The notes under the pieces were generated by a model. It saw nothing but the letters and a program-made list of their open reading frames with translations. It had not been told where the DNA came from and did not search any database. A stretch of DNA of 64,000 nucleotides, from contig JAJPKP010000011.1 in assembly GCA_021323675.1 (NCBI GenBank), positions 1 to 64,000 of the forward strand, in the 5' to 3' direction. Made by a program: the position numbers and the translations under genes. Source of the DNA: Pseudomonadota bacterium. Its GTDB lineage: Bacteria; Desulfobacterota; Binatia; Binatales; Binataceae. Below are positions 51,620 to 59,588 of the stretch, piece by piece. Position 1 is the stretch's first letter; the number at the start of each line of letters is the position of its first letter.

Positions 51620-51711
51620 CGCAATCCTCCCCCGCCTGAATCAGTTATAGCGAGCCTTCGCTTACGAAATTCTTATAGACGGGTTGCCAGCTTAACTGCA
51701 ATGGGCAAAGT

Positions 51712-51735
51712 GCGGCGGCTCCTGGGAGCCGCCGC
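51712..51735 (-). terminator. Hairpin terminator downstream of the desaturase gene
   Basis: GCGGCGGCTCC (51712-51722) and GGAGCCGCCGC (51725-51735) form an 11-bp perfect stem with a very short loop, 66 bases after the desaturase stop on the minus strand. The following minus-strand sequence has only a short T-run, so termination may be weak or the site may serve the convergent side. Confidence 0.5.
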
Positions 51736-51800
51736 CGTATGCCATGATGAACGAATCTTTTTTCCGCTTCTATTCCATCGTCATCCCCCTTGTTAAAGCG

Positions 51801-52841
51801 CTATTTCGAGCCCGCGGCCGCGCCGGCATGAATCGCGAATCCGGCGGGAGCGGCGATGCCGCTTTGCGAGCGAGTCTGCGCCCCTGAGACACATTCACGC
51901 AGCACGCCGATATAGGTGCGGGTGATGTGTGCGTCGCGGAACTCGGGTTTCGCCGCGAGCATCGCGTGGAGGCGTGGCAATCGATAGAAGGGCACGCTCG
52001 GATAGAGGTGATGTTCGAGGTGGAAGTTGACGTTCTTGGGAGCGATAAAGATTCGCTCCAGCATGGAAGGGATCACGGTTCTGGTCTGCGCATACACCGA
52101 GCCGGTAGTCGGAAGCCCCGAATGTTCCGCGATGCTGCGGATGCGGAAGATGAAAACCAGGCAGGTGAACAGCGGCACGAACCAGTAGAGGAGCAGCAAC
52201 TTCATCGCGCCCATCCAAAGTGCCAGGGCAATCACGATCAGATAGAAACCGTACCTGACAAGAAGGAAGCTCCGCTGGACGTCGACGTCTTTGGACGCGA
52301 CCGTTTTCATCAGCTTGAGCAGCGCGATCGCGCCAAGGCCCGTCAGGTCGCGCAGCAAGAGACCCGCCATCTCAGCTCGGGGTTTTGGAAAGACCCAGGC
52401 GGGATCGCCTTTTCTCCGGACCCAGTCCGGGTCGCCGTCGGTGTTGAGGTAGCGATGATGCGCGAAATGATTGCGTCTGTATGCGCGCGCCGAGATAAGC
52501 ACCGGCCATGCGAGGGCAATTTCTGAGACCCAGTCATTGAGCTTGCGGTTGCGGAACAGGCGGTAATGCGTCCCATCGTGCAGCAGAATCATCAGCGCGT
52601 GCTGCCGGGTCGCAATCCAAACTACGGTAACAAGATAAAGGAGAAAATTGCCTTCGCGATGGCAGAGATAGGCTGCCGCTACGAGCAGGGTCCATTCGGC
52701 TAAAATATGAAACAGCCCGCGTAGCGAACTGACTTCGGACAAATCGCGCAGCTCCTGCTTGCCCAGAGCGGCGGGGATGTACCGATCAGATTCGTCCGGA
52801 CGGAGCCGGCCCTGCAAACCCTCATTTGATAGAACCTTCAT
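51801..52841 (-). CDS. Fatty acid desaturase (membrane, histidine-box)
   Basis: A 346-residue membrane desaturase with the three diiron histidine boxes: HDGTHYRLF, HFAHHRYLN and HLEHHLYPS, spaced by about four hydrophobic spans. This pattern belongs to the acyl-lipid/acyl-CoA desaturase and beta-carotene-hydroxylase-like superfamily. It probably introduces a double bond or hydroxyl into a membrane-bound acyl chain. It lies 42 bases downstream of the GNAT-like gene on the same strand and may be co-transcribed. A hairpin follows it. Confidence 0.92.
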   Translation of the reverse strand: MKVLSNEGLQGRLRPDESDRYIPAALGKQELRDLSEVSSLRGLFHILAEWTLLVAAAYLCHREGNFLLYLVTVVWIATRQHALMILLHDGTHYRLFRNRKLNDWVSEIALAWPVLISARAYRRNHFAHHRYLNTDGDPDWVRRKGDPAWVFPKPRAEMAGLLLRDLTGLGAIALLKLMKTVASKDVDVQRSFLLVRYGFYLIVIALALWMGAMKLLLLYWFVPLFTCLVFIFRIRSIAEHSGLPTTGSVYAQTRTVIPSMLERIFIAPKNVNFHLEHHLYPSVPFYRLPRLHAMLAAKPEFRDAHITRTYIGVLRECVSGAQTRSQSGIAAPAGFAIHAGAAAGSK

Positions 52842-52883
52842 GTACGTTTCCTCGATTACTAAACAGGATTCAGTTTTTGAGAT

Positions 52884-53597
52884 TCACGCGAACGCTCCGG
52901 CCGCCGGACCGGCATCCTCGATGGAGAAGCTCGATGGACGATAGGGGCTCGAATCCGGCCGGATCTCGATGGAAGAGCGCGCCGGCCGCAATCTCAAGGT
53001 CCCTCCGAATCTCACCCTCGTGAAATCGGCATCCGCTTCGATCGGGAGACGGAGCGAAGCTGCGATGAGCCGCTGGAGCGGCTCGGCGCGAAGAATAACC
53101 GGTTGGACCCATGGAAATCCCCGATCGGTTTCCAGATAAAAAAATTGCGCGGGTTTTCCGAATGGCACGAAGCCCATGGCGGCGTAAAAGCCCATGTGAT
53201 CGCTTTCCGCCAGGTAGGCGAGCACAGCCTGAGGATGTTGGCGGGCGATCTGAATCGCCGCCCCGCACCACATACGCATCCCCGCACCCGGTGCGAGAGA
53301 CCAATGATCGCTGCATTCGAACACCGATCGCCTCGGCAAGTGCGACAGATCGGGGCCCGCGCATGTTCGAGGGAACATTTCGAGGTCGTGAATCGCGATC
53401 CCGGCGATCATCCCGTCCGCCGTGGCCTCCTCGTCGCGGAACAACCCGTACAGGTGGCAGGCGGCCAGGCGTTCGTGATTGTCAATCGTTCCGGAGCGCA
53501 CGTCCTTGAAATGAGCCAGTTGTTCGTCGCGAGCGCGCGCGAGGCGTTCGATAAAGATCGTTCTCTCTAACTCGGTGGTTAATAGACGAATCTCCAT
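52884..53597 (-). CDS. GNAT-like acyltransferase
   Basis: A 237-residue protein whose first 170 residues resemble an N-acyltransferase of the GNAT/autoinducer-synthase-like group: MEIRLLTTELERTIFIERLARARDEQ, CHLYGLFRDEEATADGMIAGIAIHDLEMFPRTC, GMRMWCGAAIQIARQHPQAVLAYLAESDHMGFYAAMGFVPFG. The C-terminal 60 residues are variable. It is divergent from the metalloprotease operon and adjacent to a desaturase gene, so an acyl-related role is plausible. The exact substrate is not deducible. Confidence 0.65.
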   Translation of the reverse strand: MEIRLLTTELERTIFIERLARARDEQLAHFKDVRSGTIDNHERLAACHLYGLFRDEEATADGMIAGIAIHDLEMFPRTCAGPDLSHLPRRSVFECSDHWSLAPGAGMRMWCGAAIQIARQHPQAVLAYLAESDHMGFYAAMGFVPFGKPAQFFYLETDRGFPWVQPVILRAEPLQRLIAASLRLPIEADADFTRVRFGGTLRLRPARSSIEIRPDSSPYRPSSFSIEDAGPAAGAFA

Positions 53598-53830
53598 GGA
53601 AAGGTTCCTCCCGAATGGTTTGGAATCAAAAGCAACCGCCGCGCAGGGGGAGCGGGCGGAGATCTGGCAGGGCGGCTGTAACCGGAGGGTTGTGGAATCA
53701 AGAACCGCAACATATAAGGTAGCCTAGTCAAAAGCCGCCCATGATAAAAAACGTTCGCTAACCTTCAGTGGGAGGCGCTGTCAGTAGGTTTAGGTGAGCT
53801 GAAAGGGTGAACATGCCCCCCTTCGAAGCG

Positions 53831-53859
53831 TTGCTAACTACCGCCTAACTCAGTAAACT
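53831..53859 (+). promoter_or_regulatory. Candidate promoter of the twin-metalloprotease operon
   Basis: TTGCTA (53831-53836) and TAAACT (53854-53859) are separated by 17 bases and lie just upstream of the first ATG at 53878. Related GCTAAC/CCTAAC words also occur at about 53755, 53833 and 53845 and could be an operator for the operon's own XRE regulator. The transcript leader would be very short and no ribosome site is visible. Confidence 0.45.
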
Positions 53860-53877
53860 TTAGCGTGCATCGCTCGC

Positions 53878-54690
53878 ATGAGATGCGCTGATATGCTTGA
53901 ACGTGTACGTGTTTCCAGCCTTGAAGGTCTCTTTCGGGACGTAATTACAAACAGCGGCAGAACGCGCGCAGCACAGGAAGCAGCGCCAGCGAGTCCGACT
54001 CGCGAAGTGCGATCTCTCGCGCGAAAGCCGTACGGATCGCGGTTGCGCAGGTCGTTTGACCGGCAGGTCATCGACGAGTTCGTTTCGGAAGGGAAACGCC
54101 TGGTATGGCCCCACCTGAATGCCGAGCCCCTGCGGCTAGGTTCTCCGAAGGAATTCAGAAAGGCCTGGTCACCCCTGGGCATCGAACTCAGAACCGCGAA
54201 TCTGTCCTCTCCTAGCGGACTGGCGTTGATGGGGTTCTACATCGAGAAGAACCCCACTTCCAAGCGTCCTCTGATTTGCGTAAATACGGCGCATCATCAG
54301 GCCGCGATCAGCGCGGCCTTTGCCCACGAGATGGGACATCATCTCACGGCGAAGATGTTCGCCTTGAGGGGCGATGCGCCGCGGCTGATGGGATACACCG
54401 GGTATGCTGAGCATCTCGATCAGCCGTCGGAGCTGGCCGCCGACATACTGGTGAGCCTGGGCATCTTTCCCAGGGACATCGCGCGGCAATGGTTTGACGA
54501 GCCGCGCAAGACGCGGGTCAGCGACGGCGGGGAGTCGAGCGGCATTTCGCAGGCGGTGGCGTATATTGCTAACAGGTACGGCTTCAATGCTGACCATAGG
54601 TTGTCAGCCGCAAGCCGATTGCAGTATCTGGCTGGCGTTCTTCACTATGCCAAGCTCCGCCGGGCCCTGTTTCGAGAGTTCGGCGTCTGA
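53878..54690 (+). CDS. IrrE/ImmA-like HExxH metalloprotease (copy 1)
   Basis: A 270-residue putative zinc peptidase. The zinc motif is AFAHEMGHHLTAKM near residue 152, with a likely third ligand in QPSELAADILVSLGIFP about 40 residues on. The core (PLICVNTAHHQAAISAAFAHEMGHH) is shared almost word for word with the next gene. HExxH enzymes of the IrrE/ImmA type cleave XRE repressors to switch on mobile-element or stress genes. The operon's last gene is such an XRE protein. The N-terminal 60 residues are poorly conserved. The start at 53878 lacks a ribosome site; an ATG at 53893 is an alternative. Confidence 0.7.
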   Translation: MRCADMLERVRVSSLEGLFRDVITNSGRTRAAQEAAPASPTREVRSLARKPYGSRLRRSFDRQVIDEFVSEGKRLVWPHLNAEPLRLGSPKEFRKAWSPLGIELRTANLSSPSGLALMGFYIEKNPTSKRPLICVNTAHHQAAISAAFAHEMGHHLTAKMFALRGDAPRLMGYTGYAEHLDQPSELAADILVSLGIFPRDIARQWFDEPRKTRVSDGGESSGISQAVAYIANRYGFNADHRLSAASRLQYLAGVLHYAKLRRALFREFGV

Positions 54691-54692
54691 GG

Positions 54693-55544
54693 GTGAAGCG
54701 TCTTTTACCTCGCAAAAGGCGAGCCCTCGCTGGGGAGGCCGGTGGCAGTGCGCCGGGTGCTCCCGGGATTGACGGTCTGCAGGCGATGATCGGAGATCTG
54801 CTCGGTCAATTGCGCGGAGTTCGGAGGCGGGAGTCGGCACGGTACGGCATCTATGCGCTCGAGGCGGAAAACGTTGCGAAAGGCGATTATATCCAGGCTT
54901 TGCGCTCGGTTCTGGACCGATCGCAGGTGCGCGAGGCCATCTCGGAAGCCCGGCGAATCGTGTGGCCGCAACTTAATGTTCAGCCGGTCAACACCGGGCC
55001 ACCAAGAGTTTTTCTTGACAAATGGTCATCAGTCGAGGTGGACTTCAAGCTGGAGCGATTTCCGGCGTCGGCCAATTTTTCCCTGCTGGGCTTTTATCTC
55101 GGCAGGCGGCTTGGGCTCCGAAGGCCGCTGATTTGCGTCAACACCGCGCATCATCAGATTGCCATCGGCGCGGCTTTCGCTCATGAGATGGCGCATCACG
55201 TGACCGTCAAGATGTTTGAAAACGAAGACCAGGCGCATTTCCTCAGCTTGACCGGCTACAAGCGGCATCTGGTCGAAGCGCCCGAGATGATGGCCGACGT
55301 TCTGGTATGCCTGGGTATCTACCCTCGCGCGGTGATCGAACGGGTCGAACGCTCCGGGGTTGCCGAGGAGCGTTCCGAGAAGGATGCAGATCGAAGGCTG
55401 CCGGCGCTTTTGTCCGAATTCGCCAAGCGATATGGGCTGGTTTACGACACAGACACGCCGGCCGGGGACAGGCTTTTCTATTTGGTGTGGCTCCTCCATT
55501 ACACGAAGTTGCGACTAGCTCTATTTGATGGGTACAACCTGTGA
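54693..55544 (+). CDS. IrrE/ImmA-like HExxH metalloprotease (copy 2)
   Basis: A 283-residue paralogue of the preceding gene. Its zinc motif is AFAHEMAHHVTVKMF near residue 166 and the downstream acidic ligand region VEAPEMMADVLVCLGIYPR. The segment RRPLICVNTAHHQIAIGAAFAHEM aligns directly with copy 1, and both end with a similar LxxLLHYxKLRxALF C-terminus, so they arose by tandem duplication. The GTG at 54693 lies two bases after the previous stop, and the last codon overlaps the start of the XRE gene. The two copies may have different targets or act as a heterodimer. Confidence 0.7.
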   Translation: MKRLLPRKRRALAGEAGGSAPGAPGIDGLQAMIGDLLGQLRGVRRRESARYGIYALEAENVAKGDYIQALRSVLDRSQVREAISEARRIVWPQLNVQPVNTGPPRVFLDKWSSVEVDFKLERFPASANFSLLGFYLGRRLGLRRPLICVNTAHHQIAIGAAFAHEMAHHVTVKMFENEDQAHFLSLTGYKRHLVEAPEMMADVLVCLGIYPRAVIERVERSGVAEERSEKDADRRLPALLSEFAKRYGLVYDTDTPAGDRLFYLVWLLHYTKLRLALFDGYNL

Positions 55545-55975
55545 AGACGAACAACAGATTTGGACAGGTGTTGAAGGAGCAGCGTCAGGCTCATGGGCTG
55601 ACGCAGCGCGACCTGGCCGCACGCATCGGCGTCAAGGCCAGTCACGTTGCCTACCTCGAAACCGGGCAGCGCAAGCCCTCGCTCGCGCTGGTCGGCCGTA
55701 TCGCCGATACCTTGCGCCTGGACAAACAGAGGCTCTTCATCCTGGCGCATCCTGAGGCCCGGGCGATGATGCCGGCGGCGCGGCCCGCCCGCGTCAAGAC
55801 CCCAAAGGAAGCGTGGCGCGCGCTGCTCTCCGATCGCGCCCTGCTCCAGCGCTACCAGGTCACCAAGCGCGAGCTTCAGGCGCTGAAACAGCTCAGCATG
55901 CTGGGCTATGCGATGACGCCGCGGGAGTTCCTCGCGATCGTCACGCTGATCCGCCGCGATCCTGACGAGGAGTGA
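55541..55975 (+). CDS. XRE-family regulator at the end of the metalloprotease operon
   Basis: A 144-residue protein with an N-terminal helix-turn-helix: FGQVLKEQRQAHGLTQRDLAARIGVKASHVAYLETGQRKPSLALVGRIADTLRL. A linker and a C-terminal helical region follow (AWRALLSDRALLQRYQVTKRELQALKQL). It starts with a GTG that overlaps the stop of the second metalloprotease (GTGA), so the genes are coupled. In ImmA/ImmR-type pairs the peptidase destroys the XRE repressor to induce target genes; that model is inferred here from gene order and motifs. Confidence 0.82.
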   Translation: MKTNNRFGQVLKEQRQAHGLTQRDLAARIGVKASHVAYLETGQRKPSLALVGRIADTLRLDKQRLFILAHPEARAMMPAARPARVKTPKEAWRALLSDRALLQRYQVTKRELQALKQLSMLGYAMTPREFLAIVTLIRRDPDEE

Positions 55976-56036
55976 CGGCCGATCGCCGAAGCCGCGCATC
56001 GCGGCGCTCCGCCCGATGCCGCGCGCCGGAACTTCG

Positions 56037-56660
56037 ATGGATGAAACCGCGGTCACGTTCGCGTCCGGCGATCTCACGCTGGAAGGCCTGATAGCGACGC
56101 CCGGCGGCGACGTCACCCGCGCCGCCGTCGTATGCCATCCGCATCCGATGTACGGCGGTTCGATGTACAACAACGTCGTCGAGGCGGTCCTCGATGCGCT
56201 GTGGGCGCGCGGGTACGCGACCTTGCGCTTCAATTTCAGGGGCGTGGAAGCAAGCGAGGGCGAGTACGACGGGGGAGAGGGCGAATGCGAGGATGCGCGC
56301 GCGGCGGTCAGATTCATCGCCGATCGCGCCCGCGTCAAGACCGTGATGCTCGCCGGCTACTCCTTCGGCGCATCGGTCGCTCTGCGGGCCGGTCTGGCCG
56401 ACCCGTCGGTGACTTCGATAATCGCGGTAGCGCTGCCGGTGGCGATGGCGGGTGGTGCCGCCGTCCCATCCTCGGCCAAGCCGGTCCTGCTTGTTTCGGG
56501 CGATCGCGATTCCTATTCGCCGCTCGAGCCGCTGCGCGCGATGGCGGAGAAGATCGGAGATGCGGCGCGGCTCGAGGTTATCAGCGGCGCCGACCACTTC
56601 TTCGGCGGCTTCGAATCGCAATTGTCAGCCGCGATCGGGCGGGCGCTCGACACGCGCTGA
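56037..56660 (+). CDS. Alpha/beta hydrolase
   Basis: A 207-residue serine hydrolase of the alpha/beta fold. It begins ETAVTFASGDLTLEGLIATP, with VVCHPHPMYGGSMYNNVV, the oxyanion-side RFNFRGVEAS, the nucleophile elbow MLAGYSFGASVAL with Ser, an acidic residue in VSGDRDSYSP and the catalytic His in GADHFFGGFE. It resembles the YfbL/PF12146-like group of small esterases. The ATG at 56037 is used because homology starts there. Its last 148 bases overlap the convergent aminopeptidase gene. Confidence 0.82.
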   Translation: MDETAVTFASGDLTLEGLIATPGGDVTRAAVVCHPHPMYGGSMYNNVVEAVLDALWARGYATLRFNFRGVEASEGEYDGGEGECEDARAAVRFIADRARVKTVMLAGYSFGASVALRAGLADPSVTSIIAVALPVAMAGGAAVPSSAKPVLLVSGDRDSYSPLEPLRAMAEKIGDAARLEVISGADHFFGGFESQLSAAIGRALDTR

Positions 56661-57727
56661 GCGGCGCGCGCCGCCTCCCAGATGGCATAGAAGGGATCGT
56701 TCGGATTCGCCTTCGCCAGCGCGATTATCCGCTCGATCGCGCCTTTCAGGTCGTCGTGGTTGTCGCGGTAGAGCGCCTCGAAGTTGTCGAGATCGTGGAA
56801 GTAGATCAGGTAGTTGATGATCACCGCGTTGTTCAGCGGCTCCTTGTCGAGGTCGAAGCGTTCGAGTCCGCTTAATTCGGGCGCCAGGCGCGCATAGTCG
56901 CGCTGTATTTCGGCAAATGCGGCGGCGCGCTGCGTCAGAATTTCTTCCCGCGGGCGCCCGCTCATATAGATCTTCAGCAGCCGCGCCTGCTCGGCCAGCA
57001 GGAAACGGGCGAACTTCAGGTTACTGTCCAGGACCGCGCGCGCTTCGGCCGCATCCTTCGAGCCGGGGCCTTCGGTCGTGGCGAAAAAGTCGACCGCTCC
57101 GCGCGCGCCGACCCAGTTGGCCGCCGATTCATCGAACATCACGTGCCCCGGCAGAAAGAAGGTTCGATGGAACAGTTCGTGGATGATCACGCCGGCCAGC
57201 TCGACCCGGTCGAGCTTCAGCAGGTTCGAGAGCAGCGGATCGTCGAAGAAGCCGAGGCTCGAGAAGGCGACCGCCGATCGCACCATCGTGTCGTACCCGT
57301 TGGCCCGCATCGCGTGCGCTTCGGCCTCCGCGTCGGCTTCTTCGAAATATCCGCGGTATGGCACGGCGCCGACGATCGGAAACCACCAGGTGTAGGGTTT
57401 CAAGGAGTCCTGCGGCGCGGCCATCACCACGTGCACGATCGCGCCGGAGTCCACCTGGGTGACGCTGAGATAGGCGCCGCCCGCGTTCAGGCCCAGGCGG
57501 TCGGCGGCGAAGCGGCGAACGGCGAGGACGGTTTCGAGTTTCGCGCGGATGTCTGGCGAAAGCGCGTCATCCGAAAGCTCGGCGCTGATCGGCTTGCGGT
57601 TCCATAGCAGGCGCGCCTCTTCGTACGCGCCCCGCGCGATATATCCGATCGCGCATCCCGAGAGCGCCAGCATCGCCGCCGCGGCGAGGGCCAAAACGAC
57701 GAGCTTGCGCGGCGGCGAACCGATCAT
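56513..57727 (-). CDS. Putative aminopeptidase (PF10023-like metallopeptidase), lipoprotein
   Basis: A 404-residue predicted metallopeptidase with a lipobox signal (MLALSGCAIGYIA, Cys near residue 25). A zinc motif reads VIIHELFHRTFFLP near residue 180 with FDESAANWVGARG about 20 residues later, matching the putative aminopeptidase family PF10023. The C-terminal 40 residues are encoded antisense to the hydrolase and differ from the family, so the true stop could be earlier in evolution. The signal and motif suggest a periplasmic, membrane-anchored enzyme. Start at 57727. Confidence 0.78.
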   Translation of the reverse strand: MIGSPPRKLVVLALAAAAMLALSGCAIGYIARGAYEEARLLWNRKPISAELSDDALSPDIRAKLETVLAVRRFAADRLGLNAGGAYLSVTQVDSGAIVHVVMAAPQDSLKPYTWWFPIVGAVPYRGYFEEADAEAEAHAMRANGYDTMVRSAVAFSSLGFFDDPLLSNLLKLDRVELAGVIIHELFHRTFFLPGHVMFDESAANWVGARGAVDFFATTEGPGSKDAAEARAVLDSNLKFARFLLAEQARLLKIYMSGRPREEILTQRAAAFAEIQRDYARLAPELSGLERFDLDKEPLNNAVIINYLIYFHDLDNFEALYRDNHDDLKGAIERIIALAKANPNDPFYAIWEAARAAQRVSSARPIAADNCDSKPPKKWSAPLITSSRAASPIFSAIARSGSSGE

Positions 57728-57743
57728 CGCGGGGACAACGCCC

Positions 57744-59588
57744 TCAATCCGCCGCTTCGTGAGCCGGCTCGTTCGCCGCCGAATACTGCAGCTCGAACAA
57801 TCGGTAGTAGAGCCCGCGCTTTGCGAGCAGTTCGAGATGGCTTCCGCTTTCGCGCAGGACGCCGCCCGCGAGCACCAGGATGCGATCGGCGCGTTCGATG
57901 GTGGAAAGGCGATGGGCGATTACCAGCGCGGTGCGGTCGGCCAGCAGCTCATCGAGCGCGAGCTGGATGAGCCGTTCGGTTTCGCTGTCCACGCTCGAAG
58001 TCGCCTCGTCCATCACGAGGATGCGCGGGTCGTAGGCGAGCGCGCGCGCGAACGACAGCAACTGCCGCTGACCGGCGGACAGGTTTACTCCGCGCTCGCG
58101 GATCTGCTCGCCGAGTCCCGCGGGCAGCCGCTCGATGAAGCGCAGCGCCTGCGCGCGCCGGAGCGCATCGCGCACCCGGTTCTCATCCATATCCGTAAGG
58201 CCGAGCCGGATATTTTCGAGGACGTCGCCGGCGAACAGAAAGACATCCTGCTGCACCAGGCCGATCGAGCGGCGCAGCTCGTGCAAATCCCACTCGCGCA
58301 CGTCGACACCGTCCACGAGGATTCGCCCCGAGGTGACGTCATAGAAGCGGTTGAGGAGCTTGATAATCGTCGTTTTGCCGGAGCCGGTCGGTCCAACGAT
58401 CGCGACCTTACGGCCGGGCTCGACGGCAAAGCTCAGGTCCTTGAGCACCGGCTCGCCCGCGCGATAGGCGAAGCTCACGTGATCGAACACGATACTGCCG
58501 CGCTGCGCGGAGGCGGCGCGCCTGGGCGCGGGCGGGCTCGCGATCGTGCGCGGCTCCCTCATCAGCGCTTCGATTCGTTCCGCGGCGGCGAGCGAGGATT
58601 GCAGCACGGTGTACTTGTTGGAAATCTCGCGCAGCGGCATGAAGAACATCCGCGCGTACTGCATGAAGCCGATCAGGGTTCCCAGCGTGATCATCCGGTG
58701 CAGCACCTGGCCGCCGCCCGCCCACAGGATTATCCCGATCGTGATCGAGCCGACCGCATCGACGCCCGAAAACAGCCCGGTCTCGTAGATGTTGGCCTTC
58801 ATCTGCGCGTCGCGGCTCTGCCGGTTGAGGACGTCGAACTCCTCGCGGCTGGTCCGTTCGTGGGTGAAGAGCTGTACCACCGTCATTCCCGCCAGCGCCT
58901 CGGAGAGATAGGCGTTGACCGCCGCGAGGCGCTCGCGAATCTGGCGATAGACGACGCGGGCGCGCACGCGGAACAGGTTGATGAACAAAAGCAGGGGAGG
59001 AATCGCGACCAGCGCCCACAGCGCGAGCCGCGGGCTCTTGAACCACATGATCGCGACGATGCCCGACATCGTCATCAGGTCCATGAACATCGTGAGCGAT
59101 CCCGCCCCGAACATCTCGTTGATCGCGTCGATATCGGTGGTGATACGGCTGACGAGTCGCCCGATCGGCGTGCGGTCGAAGAACGCCATCGGCAGCCGCT
59201 CGACGTGGTTGAACAGCGCAAGCCGCAGATCGGACAGCGAATACTGCGCCACCATCATCGTCAGGTAGAACTGTCCGTATGCGGACCCGAATTCGCCCGC
59301 GACCAGGACGAGATAGATCGCGGCCATCTTCGGCAGGCTCGGCCCTCCGGTCGTCGCGAACAGCTTCGCCAGCCACGCCGGAGGCGGGACGCGGCGATGC
59401 GCCAGGAACAGGTCGATGATCAACTGGATGATATAGGGCTGGGCGAGGGCGAAAGCCGAGTTCAGCGGCATCAGGATGACGGAGAACGCGAACAGAGCGC
59501 GGTAGGGGCGCACGAATTCCCAGATGAATCCGACCAGCGCGACGTCGCGCGAGCGGGCTTCGAGGTTTTTCGCCTGCGGTTCCATCAA
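57744..59588 (-). CDS. ABC exporter subunit B (ABCB-type, canonical Walker B)
   Basis: A 614-residue fused membrane/ATPase protein: six-span transmembrane domain in the first 330 residues, then an ABC ATPase with Walker A GPTGSGKTTI, signature LSAGQRQL, Walker B ILVMDEATSSVD and H-loop VIAHRLST. The canonical Glu follows Walker B, but the signature has Ala where LSGGQ is usual. Its ATG at 59588 overlaps the partner's stop by four bases (ATGA), so the two are translated together as a heterodimeric multidrug/lipid exporter. Substrate not deducible. Confidence 0.9.
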   Translation of the reverse strand: MMEPQAKNLEARSRDVALVGFIWEFVRPYRALFAFSVILMPLNSAFALAQPYIIQLIIDLFLAHRRVPPPAWLAKLFATTGGPSLPKMAAIYLVLVAGEFGSAYGQFYLTMMVAQYSLSDLRLALFNHVERLPMAFFDRTPIGRLVSRITTDIDAINEMFGAGSLTMFMDLMTMSGIVAIMWFKSPRLALWALVAIPPLLLFINLFRVRARVVYRQIRERLAAVNAYLSEALAGMTVVQLFTHERTSREEFDVLNRQSRDAQMKANIYETGLFSGVDAVGSITIGIILWAGGGQVLHRMITLGTLIGFMQYARMFFMPLREISNKYTVLQSSLAAAERIEALMREPRTIASPPAPRRAASAQRGSIVFDHVSFAYRAGEPVLKDLSFAVEPGRKVAIVGPTGSGKTTIIKLLNRFYDVTSGRILVDGVDVREWDLHELRRSIGLVQQDVFLFAGDVLENIRLGLTDMDENRVRDALRRAQALRFIERLPAGLGEQIRERGVNLSAGQRQLLSFARALAYDPRILVMDEATSSVDSETERLIQLALDELLADRTALVIAHRLSTIERADRILVLAGGVLRESGSHLELLAKRGLYYRLFELQYSAANEPAHEAAD

